Source of the DNA: Symsagittifera roscoffensis
Lineage: Eukaryota; Xenacoelomorpha; Acoela; Convolutidae
Direction of reading: 5' to 3'
DNA length: 60,000 nt
NCBI RefSeq assembly: GCF_963678635.1
Contig: NC_087070.1
Span: 8,778,539-8,838,538 of the forward strand
The number at the start of each line of letters is the position of its first letter. Positions within the stretch are counted from its first letter, which is position 1. The position numbers and the translations under genes were made by a program. The notes below the pieces were generated by a model. That model searched no databases and was not told where the DNA came from. It worked only from the letters and a program-made list of their open reading frames with translations. Positions 9,659-19,834 of this stretch are shown here, piece by piece.

Positions 9659-12600
9659 TTATTCACTGGATTTCGGCAATGCTCCCATAGATTCTTTAGT
9701 GAGCCTCAACTCCTTGTTTGAGAATCTCCTGATCTCGTCTATCTTTTTCATGGGTTCCAATTCTTCAGGTTCTTTCATGTTCACCCTCATCGGTTTACTT
9801 TGCTGCATATCCAGCATTGCTAGTAAGAACATGGCTTTCGTTCGCTCATCGCCTTCCTTCAACATTTTAACACAAGTGCTTAATGCAGGTACTGAGATCT
9901 GCTCTATCAGGAATCGAATGAAACAGAGAGCGTCTCTCCGCTTTGCACACGCTACTGCTGCTCCCTCCTGGACTATCAGATCCCTCAGATTCGTCATAAG
10001 GAAAACTTTTTCCTCCTTTGATCTCTTCCTTTCTTCCGAATCATATTCTTCGTGAGTCAGTCCCATCATGCACCAGGCGAGCCTGAGTTGTAATTCTGTC
10101 CTTACGTAAGGTACTGCCACGAGAGCATGTATTCTTGGCGTAGTCCTCATTTCTTCTTCGAAATACCTCAATACTACTGCTTTCCATGGAAGGCTCACTA
10201 ACTGCTCGATCGTCTCCGCCTCTACGTCAGACGACGCCAAAGTTCCATACGCCTTCTGCTTGAGGGTGGTGCCTTGCAACATCATTTCCAGATAACCCTC
10301 CATGGCTTTTTCGTCTTCCAGGGCCACTACATACCCTCTAGCCGAGTTCCGGTATTCCAACATCTCCATGTATCCACCGGTGGGTTCATCTATCGACACT
10401 GTCTCCGACACTGTTAGTCGGTTGTATTCCACTGGTGTCAGTTGTCCTGCAACACTCCCTTTTCCATGATTCATGGGAGATGGTTTGAAGTCCCTCATTT
10501 TACTCTCTCCACATTGACTGAGTATTTCCATTTCTAAAGTTGCTCCAGTCAGAGTTCGGTCACTCCTTTTGGATTTATAGCCGGTTGACTTTATCCCCGC
10601 GATGAGAATGGGTGGCACCATCGCTATATCAGTTAATATTCTATCTGTGCCAGACAATTGATAATCACCTTGCCCCAAATCCATGACTTCCTCGACTCGT
10701 TTTCTTTTCGCTGAGTTACCAGCTTTCATCGATATTTCCGAATCCACTTTCGTCTTTCCAATCCTCCTCGGCATCACTCTGCTGCCTAACTTCATTTTCA
10801 TCGCATTGATTTTATCAATCACCATTTTCGATCGCATCGTTCCTCTCCTGGTCCTTGACAGGTACACCACCTCTCCTTCATTGTCCTGCGGTGTTATCTT
10901 GATGGGAGAATTCGCTTCACTCTCATCAGTGGCTGAGTCGATCAATAACTCACTCAGTCTCCCTTCACACTCATCAAGCTTGTCAAGTACTTCTCTCATC
11001 AAGGGTTGATTGAGACCTGTTTTGAGAATGGACTGGGTCCCATAGCTCTGAATCACAGTCCAGACTTCTTCCATGAACGCCACTCTGTCCAGCTTACATC
11101 CCGTCCTACTCTCGTGGTCTCGGTGATGTACTTCCCATTCTTCTTCGGGCAGCGTTCCCAAGAAAGGTACTCTGGCTGAGGCCTCTATTCTTCTCCTCCG
11201 AGGTGATTCCATGAGGATTCTCTGATCGTTATTTCTTGTATTGCCAGGAGAGCTGCTCTCCGGCAAATTCCGTTTCATCTCCTCAAAGGCTGACGGAGGT
11301 TCCAGTGTCGAGATGCCTTCATCCGCTGGCTCAGTCGTTTCCAACGTGTCTGCATTATTCTCAAGATCACTGAAGATATTGAAATCCAGGCTGGATGTTC
11401 CTCCTGTCGATGCCCTGTCGTCCTCCCCACCAGCTTGATCTTGTTGCATGGGTTCTTCAGTCTGACGGTTTCCACCCTGTCCGTCATCTCCTTCTGACTT
11501 GTCCCTATTCGAGTTCGATGGTCCTTGTTTGTCATTGTCAGCTTCTTCCTGGAATCTCGGTATGAGCAATGTACCGGCTGATTTATCTTCCTCTTCTCCA
11601 TGGACCACTTTGATTTCTTCGCAGCCGAAGGGTGCTAGGAAAATTCTCGTCTGCAATACTCCCGCAGCTTTCATCTCTTTTCTCACACTGGTCAGGATTA
11701 CTGAGGCTTCAGGCAATTCAGTCCTGCCTCTCATCCTCATTGGAGCTAAGCCTAGTCCCCTCCATTCCTCATCAAATCCTTCCGGCTTGGGAGTAGCAGC
11801 GTTGCTTATTCGCCTTCTCGTCGCTTGATCCGTGTACGCAAATCGTGTGTACTGTAACACGGCGGCATTTCTCCCCACGAAGTATGGATCCATCGTCGCC
11901 GAGAAATTCCCTACTCTCCTTTCATTGGTTTCGAATGCTCTCAACCTAGGAGTTTGTACTACGGAGACTGCTCCGAGCAACATCCTTCTTATCAGAGGGA
12001 ATTCAGGGATTGCTTCGGGTAGCTTCTTGTAATCGCCCCAGTCCTTCGTCTCTTCTCTCACCTTGTGATACGCTGCTGTGAGACGAGGCACTCTGGTCAT
12101 TTCGCCATTCGTTTTGTCATAGGGCCTCAGATTCCAAAGCTTTGGAAACACCTCGATGTGCCCTCTTTCTACTTCTCCCATGCGGTCACAGAAGTGATCG
12201 TCAAAATTGATGACTGTCATCTCTGGCTCCGATATTTTCGCAAATAACAGATCTTCACTCATGAGCTCTCGCAATGCGTGCTGCTCACACCAGTTCAGTG
12301 TACTACCGTCCACTGCCGATATGAGGTTCAAGTGCAACACCGACCTCCTATATGCTTCCACTTTAACGTCAGGGAACGCAAAGGTGACTGCTGGTCCATA
12401 GATCACTGTCACGAACTCCGTGACTCCTCTGATCAGCGCCAAGGGATCGGTCCTCATAGCCAAGCTCAGATCTGTTAATAGCGGCATGCCTCCAACATGT
12501 CGTCTAACATCTTCCTCTCTATCAATTGTTTCGTCTTCTCCGGTTCCAAAGCGATTTTGCTGCAAGAGATACTGGATAAGAGTGTGTCTCAGGTCTCTTA

Positions 12601-15600
12601 TTTTGTTCCACGAGTCTGTGGATTTCTTCATATCCAGATTCCTCACTCTCTCTTTCATCTGCTCTGGACAACGTGCCAGTTTCATCAGTCCTCCCAAGTT
12701 TCCGTGGGTTATTGCGATCAATGTCAGAAGTCCATCTAGTCGCAGGTTCTGTATTCCATCCGTAAGCAGTATCACCGGTCCTTTCACGAAATTCTCCGCC
12801 CCAAATGTCACGAACAGGGCTATTAATTCCACTATCGATACTTTCACTACCGCTTGGAGGAATTCCTTTATCAAGTAGTGCGAGACTTTCGGGTAGACTT
12901 TTGCCAAGAAGGACGCGGTCCATCCGGCTCCCAACCCTTCTAGCATGCTGTCTGTCCTTTCAAATCCCTCCTGTCCTTTCACTTCCTGGGTCCAGAAGGT
13001 TTCCAGAGTAATCTGACACATTCTGTTCACGAACTGAGCTGTCTTTTCTCCGGCATTTTCCGCCAGGTTCACCTCCTTCAACAAGTAGGCGTGTATCTTA
13101 GTGATAATTACTGGGCCTTGCTGAAAAGCATCTGCACCCAATGCCGCTACTCTCGGATTCAGGTGTAGCCACTGGTTTGCTTCCGGCTTGGTTCTCAGCA
13201 CCATCGCTTCCAGATGAGCTCTCGTCTCCAGTGAATTCTTTCTTCTCGTGTCTTCACTCGCCACTTCCATTGCTCGGAACCACAAGTCGTTGGACATCGC
13301 CGTGATCACTCGATGGTCGTCATCTATTCCTGGTTTCAGTTTGAGTTGCCGACTGAAGTTGGACAGTTCCAACCCCAGCACCTCGTCCAACACCAACATG
13401 TGTAGCGCGTGGTCCTTGAACCCTCTCATCGCGTTTGAGATATCTGACCATACTGCAGGCAGTTCAGCCTTAAGTGGCCTCAGGTTCTCCATTTCTATCA
13501 TGCGATTCGGGGCTGATATGATCACATCATATTTTCCCTCCGAAAGTAAGGCTACCATTGCATACACAAATTTCAGTCCATCCGGGAGATATGCATATCC
13601 CGGAGACAACGCAAATACTACTCTCAATGTCACTTTGTTGAATGATCCCTCCTTTGTCGCGTCTACCACTTCACCCATTGACTCCAGGATGTCTTTTATC
13701 GCGGGCCATACTGCGTTTTCTGCTGTTGCAGGATCTCTGAGCCTGCTCAGAAAACCTCTACTGTGTAGATGGTCATTGATGCCAGCAAACACAATCGTTA
13801 TCGGGTTCATTTCTGTCTGCCTTTGTACCCCTATAGCCAATGACACTGATTGCAATAGGTCTAGGTCAACTGCGGCCAGCATTATGACGTCCGGCCAAAA
13901 CAAAGACTTAGAGGTGTACACGAACTCTGAATTCGCTACTACCATGATTTTGGCCTTTCTCATCTCTGCTTTGTCGTAGGCGGCGAAGATGGTCTCATCT
14001 TTCTTTATCGCTGTCAATCCGCCATATCTCTGGGCATCACCATCTTGGTTCACTAGTTTTGGGTACACTCTCTCCTTCACATGACCAGGTGGTGTCGTCA
14101 ATTGCCTAAATATCTTCACGTGTTGTCCAATCGGCGCTCTCGCCGTCAGGAATCTTCCTGGCCTTTCTTCACGATTCCTCTCATCATGGTTCAATCTCAC
14201 ATCTTGCAACGGTCTTGCATTCACAGGTCCTATTGTGTTGTTGGAGGGCAGTCCCTCCAAGTCGGCAAATCTCAAGGCCGTCGTGGAGCTGAAATTTATG
14301 CTAGCGGCTATCAACCAGTCTACGCCGGTTATCGAGTACAATCTGCTGACGGATAGCGTCGCTCCATTCAGCATCCTCCTTGCATCTTCGATGAAGCTCA
14401 CTCTCTGTAGGTCCAGCTTCATTAGTTCTTCTTTGTATATATGCCAAGGAGACGGTATGGATCGCGACCACATCAATGAGCCTCTGCTCGGTCTCTCCTC
14501 TCGACTGGTACTCGTCGTCTCCGATCTAGTGTCCGATCTGGATGTGCCTGCTACTTCCTCGATTGGTTGGTTGACAGGTCCTATCCTTTTCCTAGGATGG
14601 ATTGTCCTCCTCATCGGTGCTTCTCCCAACCGATCTTGTACGTCTGTTCTTCGACCTGGTTCACTGGAGCTTTGTTGCCGGTAATTTATGGCGGCTGGGA
14701 CCGTACCCAAGCGTGTTTCCAGGTTAGGAGGCACAAAGGTGGTGATCACCGTATCACTCACCGTTCCCTCTTCCTTCAGCACTCCTGTGTCAAAGAGTTC
14801 TGCTTCCAGCTCATCCAACCGTTCTTGGAAGACTCGATTCAACCAAGCTTGTCCTTCGACACTGTCGAAGTGGATGCCATCTGTGGTCAGTCTGGCTTGA
14901 TCCATGGCTCTCAATTCATGTTCAATGTCCATGAGGATCATTCTTCCGGCGTTTCGATTTGCTAGGTTTCTCAAGATGTTGTTCCATCTCATGACTCCCT
15001 CGTTGTGCCTTCTTCCTGATGCTGTCAGGCTTCTTGTGTTCAATGGCACCGTGCAAACGGTCAGTACCGCGCAACTGAACTTCTGCCAGAGAGTAGTAAA
15101 CAAACACACCATCATTGCTTCCCACAGTGCTTCCTGCTCATCTGATCCTCTGGAGATGTCATTCGTCCCAACTAAGATCATCACATTGGGTATCTTCCCT
15201 GGATTCATCAGCTCCACCATGCGATATAATTGGGCAATCGTCGCGCCTCCAAAGGCCATCACCGTGGTGACCCATGAGGTCCTCAAATTCGACAGCACTC
15301 TGACTAAGCTGTCTCCCAATATCAGGTGAGATGTCCCGAGTGGTGGTTGCTGCAGGTTCACAGCCGGGCTCCAGGTAGCTCGATTGAAGCAGGCTCTCGG
15401 ATCTGTCTCCGGAACTCCCGTGAAACTATACTTCAATTGATTATTCTTCTGCACGTCTATTACACGAGACACTTTCTTCGCTGGCATCTTCCTTACTTTC
15501 CTCTCTGGGATTCTCGAATTCCCCATGAGTGGTGTCACGTTACTCATCCTTTGTCTGATTACTGTCTGGGAGAGTTGTACTCTGCCCGTATCGTCAATCG

Positions 15601-16540
15601 TTCCATAGGGTGCAGTCACCCCGGAACCTGGTGCATTCTTGTTAGCGACCAATCGTCCAGCGGTCTCTATCAGTTTTCTCACTGTCTGTTCTACGACGGG
15701 ATCACCCAAGGTGTCACTAGGATCCGGGATTGTTACTCGGTTCGTCTCTGCTGGAAGCCGTGTCTCCGTTGTTTGACTCATTTCTCGAGGCGTCAAGAGC
15801 TCCATCGGGGACTGGCCACGAGGAATATCCCTTGCAGGTATCACTTTCTCAATGGACGTCGTCAACGCCACCTGCTCCGATCGCTCTTTGTATTCCTGCC
15901 TTAAGCGTTCGATCTCTTGACCCTGCTTTTTGTTGCAGTCTTCAAACAACTTTCTCCACATGTCCCGGTCTTCCTCCATCGCCAGCATGGTCTTCGTCAT
16001 ATCGTCTAACTCCTTCTTCGTACTTCTCAACTGATCGTTCATCTCGTCCAGATCTTGTATGGTTTGGTTCGTCTGAACCTTCTGTGTTACTTTCGCCCCT
16101 TTTGGTGGCACAGCTGCTCTCAGTGGTGAACCAGACGAGGTCGCCTCGCTGTTCATCTCCCGATGCATTCTCGTCAGCCCAGGTTTGGGCTTGGAGGGCA
16201 TTGGCATCTCACCTGGTTGGTAAGTCCTAGAACTTCCCAAGCCAGGCTCATTCGCCAAGTCACTCCCTGAGAGAGCCCCGTTTCTCCACCTCATCACTCT
16301 CATGTTCGGGCGGTCTAGTACTCCTCTTTCTCCATATGCTGCCATCAACAGGACTTCCGTGGGGCGGTCCCCACGGTTGTCGTGCCCCAAGATGTTAATC
16401 AGGGCGGTCAGCAACATGACCACCTCTGGGTCCTCCAGAGCTAAGTCTCGTTCGATCAGCCGACGATAGATCGCATCTACCATCGGTCCTACATATGCCT
16501 CTGCCAGGTCCATCAATTCATCCAGGTTGAAAATGTCCAT
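9659..16540 (-). CDS. Giant accessory protein with an SGNH-hydrolase domain (2,293 codons)
   Basis: Starts at an ATG 397 bases after the pol stop. Residues ~160-235 form a coiled coil with heptad-like charged helices. Residues ~403-575 form an SGNH/GDSL hydrolase-like domain: block I 'ILGDSLVRV' (Ser411), block II Gly-Gly at 431-432, block III 'VGTND' (Asn460) and block V 'DGIHFD' (Asp554, His557), so the catalytic Ser, Gly, Asn and Asp/His are all present. Residues ~862-1090 resemble a second, degenerate SGNH unit ('FAGIND' at 918-923, 'GIDDDH' at 1071-1076) without a clear GDS. The middle third has no domain I recognise; a low-complexity acidic region (Gly/Asn/Glu/Asp) follows. It ends at a TAA after which the same frame stays open for 687 codons. 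Such enzymes are esterases or lipases; the role in the element is unknown. Confidence 0.85.
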   Translation of the reverse strand: MDIFNLDELMDLAEAYVGPMVDAIYRRLIERDLALEDPEVVMLLTALINILGHDNRGDRPTEVLLMAAYGERGVLDRPNMRVMRWRNGALSGSDLANEPGLGSSRTYQPGEMPMPSKPKPGLTRMHREMNSEATSSGSPLRAAVPPKGAKVTQKVQTNQTIQDLDEMNDQLRSTKKELDDMTKTMLAMEEDRDMWRKLFEDCNKKQGQEIERLRQEYKERSEQVALTTSIEKVIPARDIPRGQSPMELLTPREMSQTTETRLPAETNRVTIPDPSDTLGDPVVEQTVRKLIETAGRLVANKNAPGSGVTAPYGTIDDTGRVQLSQTVIRQRMSNVTPLMGNSRIPERKVRKMPAKKVSRVIDVQKNNQLKYSFTGVPETDPRACFNRATWSPAVNLQQPPLGTSHLILGDSLVRVLSNLRTSWVTTVMAFGGATIAQLYRMVELMNPGKIPNVMILVGTNDISRGSDEQEALWEAMMVCLFTTLWQKFSCAVLTVCTVPLNTRSLTASGRRHNEGVMRWNNILRNLANRNAGRMILMDIEHELRAMDQARLTTDGIHFDSVEGQAWLNRVFQERLDELEAELFDTGVLKEEGTVSDTVITTFVPPNLETRLGTVPAAINYRQQSSSEPGRRTDVQDRLGEAPMRRTIHPRKRIGPVNQPIEEVAGTSRSDTRSETTSTSREERPSRGSLMWSRSIPSPWHIYKEELMKLDLQRVSFIEDARRMLNGATLSVSRLYSITGVDWLIAASINFSSTTALRFADLEGLPSNNTIGPVNARPLQDVRLNHDERNREERPGRFLTARAPIGQHVKIFRQLTTPPGHVKERVYPKLVNQDGDAQRYGGLTAIKKDETIFAAYDKAEMRKAKIMVVANSEFVYTSKSLFWPDVIMLAAVDLDLLQSVSLAIGVQRQTEMNPITIVFAGINDHLHSRGFLSRLRDPATAENAVWPAIKDILESMGEVVDATKEGSFNKVTLRVVFALSPGYAYLPDGLKFVYAMVALLSEGKYDVIISAPNRMIEMENLRPLKAELPAVWSDISNAMRGFKDHALHMLVLDEVLGLELSNFSRQLKLKPGIDDDHRVITAMSNDLWFRAMEVASEDTRRKNSLETRAHLEAMVLRTKPEANQWLHLNPRVAALGADAFQQGPVIITKIHAYLLKEVNLAENAGEKTAQFVNRMCQITLETFWTQEVKGQEGFERTDSMLEGLGAGWTASFLAKVYPKVSHYLIKEFLQAVVKVSIVELIALFVTFGAENFVKGPVILLTDGIQNLRLDGLLTLIAITHGNLGGLMKLARCPEQMKERVRNLDMKKSTDSWNKIRDLRHTLIQYLLQQNRFGTGEDETIDREEDVRRHVGGMPLLTDLSLAMRTDPLALIRGVTEFVTVIYGPAVTFAFPDVKVEAYRRSVLHLNLISAVDGSTLNWCEQHALRELMSEDLLFAKISEPEMTVINFDDHFCDRMGEVERGHIEVFPKLWNLRPYDKTNGEMTRVPRLTAAYHKVREETKDWGDYKKLPEAIPEFPLIRRMLLGAVSVVQTPRLRAFETNERRVGNFSATMDPYFVGRNAAVLQYTRFAYTDQATRRRISNAATPKPEGFDEEWRGLGLAPMRMRGRTELPEASVILTSVRKEMKAAGVLQTRIFLAPFGCEEIKVVHGEEEDKSAGTLLIPRFQEEADNDKQGPSNSNRDKSEGDDGQGGNRQTEEPMQQDQAGGEDDRASTGGTSSLDFNIFSDLENNADTLETTEPADEGISTLEPPSAFEEMKRNLPESSSPGNTRNNDQRILMESPRRRRIEASARVPFLGTLPEEEWEVHHRDHESRTGCKLDRVAFMEEVWTVIQSYGTQSILKTGLNQPLMREVLDKLDECEGRLSELLIDSATDESEANSPIKITPQDNEGEVVYLSRTRRGTMRSKMVIDKINAMKMKLGSRVMPRRIGKTKVDSEISMKAGNSAKRKRVEEVMDLGQGDYQLSGTDRILTDIAMVPPILIAGIKSTGYKSKRSDRTLTGATLEMEILSQCGESKMRDFKPSPMNHGKGSVAGQLTPVEYNRLTVSETVSIDEPTGGYMEMLEYRNSARGYVVALEDEKAMEGYLEMMLQGTTLKQKAYGTLASSDVEAETIEQLVSLPWKAVVLRYFEEEMRTTPRIHALVAVPYVRTELQLRLAWCMMGLTHEEYDSEERKRSKEEKVFLMTNLRDLIVQEGAAVACAKRRDALCFIRFLIEQISVPALSTCVKMLKEGDERTKAMFLLAMLDMQQSKPMRVNMKEPEELEPMKKIDEIRRFSNKELRLTKESMGALPKSSE

Positions 16541-16936
16541 ACTGTTCTTTCCAAGTTTGATTTGATTTCGATTTCAAGTTTTGACTCAAGTGAGCAATTA
16601 AATGATCAATCAGGATCTAGAAAAGAAATCACGAATGTCACACTTGTCAATTTCACCTTAACATACATCGTTAAAATTTGCTTAAAGACAGTTCAGATAA
16701 AAAGATATTTATCCTAAAATTTATTAAAATCAATTGGTTTCTAAAATTTTGGAATTCGACCTAAGATTGGACAGTCCAAACTTTGGATCTATTCCCAAGA
16801 TCGTCATTTAGTTGTTCATGGTCACTAACCCCCACTTACCCATGATCTTAATAACCTAACACATAACATAACATAACGCACCTCTCACATATTACACACA
16901 ACTTAGTCTTTGGCCTAACACCCTCTCGCACATCAC
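16541..16936 (-). other. Spacer between pol and the accessory frame
   Basis: 396 bases, AT-rich, stops in all minus frames. It holds a short 'acataacataacata' microsatellite (about 16860-16878). If the accessory protein comes from a spliced RNA, its acceptor or leader would be here, but no site is decisive. Confidence 0.5.
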
Positions 16937-19834
16937 TCAGCCTATACTTAAGTAATATTTCTTATGTAGATATACTTGTATGTTCGTATCAGAGAATATC
17001 ACGTGTACAAGCGCGTACAATTCACGAGGATGCAGTCTTCCTCTATTTGGATCGTACACTGGAAGCGAGAGCTCCTTCACGTCCATTTCCACAAGGAAGT
17101 CCCTCAGCCTCGTCAAAGACAAGACTAGGTTTTCTGGGTCCACGTGCTGCTTCTCTGTCGCCCTCGTTACCAAGAAGCACAAGTACTTTCCCGGTATCTG
17201 CGACACCGCCGGGGGTAAGGCTGCTACGCCCCCTATCCCTGGTCTTTGCTTCCAAAGGAATTCCACGTTTTTATATTCCCTCTTAAAATCTGCCGCTAGC
17301 GCCGTCCTAAAACTCATGTCTGCGGTGATAGCTACCGCACATGTTCTGTTTGTGAGTATGAAATCACTGTCTGTTAGTATTATGTTACTAGAATATTCAT
17401 TTGGTAAATTAAAATATGACTCAACTACCCTGCCTATGTCAGGTTTCTTAGGTTCTTCGCCTGTTTCTGCTTCTAAGTTTCCTGTTTCTCTTGCTATTCT
17501 CAATTTTTTTATTATCAAGTTTTCAGTGTGGGTAAGTCCTACCCCCACTCCCCGGACAAAAATATCCATCGGCGTCCCCGTCGATCGCATACCGGGTATC
17601 AAGTCAAGATTAGAAGCTGGAATGAGAAGTTGTCGTTCCTGGGCAGCCCAGGAAGGATGATCTCGTTCGGTCTTAATGTATTTCGCGCTATCGCGATCTA
17701 CGTCTTGAATCGTAACGCTGGTCTTTTTAGGGTCTGATGTCATTTCGTTCAGCCACTCTAAGACGCGCAGGTTCGTCAGGTCTTGTTCATTTGACTGCTG
17801 TTGCTCATCGTCGAATTCTACTTCGGGTTTCGACCAGTCATCAACCCACTCATCGTTGTGATCATCGACTATGTCAATGTCTTGTGACACGGTTATTTCC
17901 TCTAAACCCACTACTTCCTCCACTATTTTCTTTAGATCTATCCTATCCACTACAAAGTCGTCACCGTAAGGATTGTATTTCTTTCTTTGTCTCGTCCCGT
18001 CCTTCTGACGAGTCTGAATCGTGAACGGAAGATCTGGTTCCAAGTTCTTGGGAACCTCTGTCTGTTCGGGATCCCGCCAATCCTCTTCTGCGTAGGGTAA
18101 GGTTTCATCGTCCGCTTCGATCTGTTCGTTTGGATCCAGGTCCAATGGTGTATCCGTACCTTCCTCTACGACTTCGTTTCCGTCGTTCTTCTCCCTGGTG
18201 CCTTTTTCATTGACCTCACAAGCAGGATCCATCATTAGATAATCCCCTTCTTCCATGTCTGCAGGTATACACCAGTCTTCTGTCGATGGATTGTGTGGCT
18301 TGATGTTCTCGTAGTGGGCGGCTCGGCCAGTACTCAGTCTATAAAAGCGTCCCTCTTGGTGCACCTCTGTAATCATGAAGGGTCCCCTCCACTTCTTCAG
18401 AAGCTTTTTTGTCCCTTTCGGTGGTATAACGTTCTGAAATACCCATACGTAGTCTCCCACCGAGTAAGCCTTTGCACCAGCTGCTTTCTTGTCGAATCTT
18501 TTCCTCTGCCTTGCCTGTGCCTGCTGAGTGTTTCGTCTACACAAGTCGTTCAACTCCTGTTGGCGTCTGATCACATCCCTCACGTAGACCTGTGGGGATG
18601 TTTTCTTTCCCTCATACTCTGGGTAGAAGAATGTCAAGGGTAAAGACTTCTCGTGTCCCGTCAGCATCATGTGTGGACTGACTCCAGTGGTGGAGTGTTG
18701 CGTGCTATTATAAGCTCCCATCACCTGTGGAAGGTATCTGTCCCAATCGGTCATGTACCTGGAACAATATACCCTCAGCATCGACACTAACGACCTATTC
18801 TGTCTTTCCACTAAGCCATTCGTCTGAGGGTGGTATGTCGTGGAGTGAGCCTGAGCGACTTGTGACCGTCTCATAAGCTCTTTCGTAAGCTCGCCTACGA
18901 AAGCCGTTCCATTGTCCGATTGAAACGTCATTGGACATCCGTGTCTTGCTATCCACGTATTGATCAGGTGGTCGCATGTCTCTTCCGCCGAGGCAGTTAT
19001 GCAGGGCACGGCCTCTGCATACTTCGTGAAGTGATCTATCATGACCAAGACTTGGTTGTAACCGCTGTCTGTCATGCATATCTTCTGGTGATCTATCTGC
19101 ACCACCTCGTTGAATTCAGACGACTCAATTGATTGTAAAGGAAATCGCAACTTCCTAGGATCCTTGACCTGTTGGCATGACAGACATGCTGTCACCCATT
19201 TCTCGCATGCCTTTTTCATCCCAGGCCACTCAAAGCGCTTCAGGATCCTCTGATACACTTTTTCGATCCCTTGATGGCCCATCTGATCATGCGACCTGAA
19301 TAATAGTTCTGTCTGATAGAGTTGCGGCAACACTATCGCGTTATATTTGTATAAGACCTTGTCTTCTTCTCTTCTCCTGCAAGCCACGATCCCGTCCTTG
19401 TTCAGATATAATCTCCCCTCCTTCTGCATGAAGTATTGTCTCAGGATCCTATAGCTGTCTTCTTCTAGGTCACCTTTGTCTGGTGCACCGTTTTCTATCC
19501 ACCTTTTTAGGTTACTTGTCATGCGGTCATTTCTTTGCGCCCTTAGTAGGTCCGAGAGTCTGTATCTCGCCTTCAAGTACGTCTTCATGACTCTCATCTG
19601 ACTGTTCAGCTCGTTGGGCTGATGTGTGTCTTCTTCCATCTTAACGCACCAAATCTTCGCCAACGGTTGTGTTTCTTGTTGAAACGGCTGAAGATCAGTC
19701 CTGACTACCTCTTTCTGCGGCAACAGGCTTATCGAACGTTTCGATACCGCTATCGTTTCTAAGTCATCCGCTGCGTTGTCAAAGACTCTTTCGCTTGGTA
19801 TTAGGTAGCGATCACTGTCAGGATCCTGGTACAC
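16937..19834 (-). CDS. Pol, integrase part, with a C-terminal macro-like domain
   Basis: In the same frame as the upstream pol segment, separated only by a TAG at 19835-19837. The first codon shown is GTG, which is unlikely to be a real start. Integrase: HHCC finger H182, H187, C217, C220; core D248, D307, E343 with 35 residues between the last two (DDX35E, 'TYHPQTNGLVERQN'); GPY/F module ~455-510 ('KKWRGPFMITEV'). An acidic linker (~520-690) follows. Residues ~807-965 resemble a macro domain of the TARG1/OARD1 type: 'FLVTRATEKQHVDPENL', 'VKELSLPVYD' and 'VIFSDTNIQVYL' match the family order of strand, helix, strand. The glycine-rich phosphate loop and its Asp (family 'GCGLD') read DPNRG, so catalysis is doubtful and the domain may only bind or be relict. 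Integrase is certain; macro is an inference. Confidence 0.92.
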   Translation of the reverse strand: MYQDPDSDRYLIPSERVFDNAADDLETIAVSKRSISLLPQKEVVRTDLQPFQQETQPLAKIWCVKMEEDTHQPNELNSQMRVMKTYLKARYRLSDLLRAQRNDRMTSNLKRWIENGAPDKGDLEEDSYRILRQYFMQKEGRLYLNKDGIVACRRREEDKVLYKYNAIVLPQLYQTELLFRSHDQMGHQGIEKVYQRILKRFEWPGMKKACEKWVTACLSCQQVKDPRKLRFPLQSIESSEFNEVVQIDHQKICMTDSGYNQVLVMIDHFTKYAEAVPCITASAEETCDHLINTWIARHGCPMTFQSDNGTAFVGELTKELMRRSQVAQAHSTTYHPQTNGLVERQNRSLVSMLRVYCSRYMTDWDRYLPQVMGAYNSTQHSTTGVSPHMMLTGHEKSLPLTFFYPEYEGKKTSPQVYVRDVIRRQQELNDLCRRNTQQAQARQRKRFDKKAAGAKAYSVGDYVWVFQNVIPPKGTKKLLKKWRGPFMITEVHQEGRFYRLSTGRAAHYENIKPHNPSTEDWCIPADMEEGDYLMMDPACEVNEKGTREKNDGNEVVEEGTDTPLDLDPNEQIEADDETLPYAEEDWRDPEQTEVPKNLEPDLPFTIQTRQKDGTRQRKKYNPYGDDFVVDRIDLKKIVEEVVGLEEITVSQDIDIVDDHNDEWVDDWSKPEVEFDDEQQQSNEQDLTNLRVLEWLNEMTSDPKKTSVTIQDVDRDSAKYIKTERDHPSWAAQERQLLIPASNLDLIPGMRSTGTPMDIFVRGVGVGLTHTENLIIKKLRIARETGNLEAETGEEPKKPDIGRVVESYFNLPNEYSSNIILTDSDFILTNRTCAVAITADMSFRTALAADFKREYKNVEFLWKQRPGIGGVAALPPAVSQIPGKYLCFLVTRATEKQHVDPENLVLSLTRLRDFLVEMDVKELSLPVYDPNRGRLHPRELYALVHVIFSDTNIQVYLHKKYYLSIG

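Noticed and set aside
13248-13979. 243-codon plus-strand frame within the giant element
   Set aside because: Antisense shadow of the SGNH-containing frame; its Ser-rich composition is what antisense of that frame would give.
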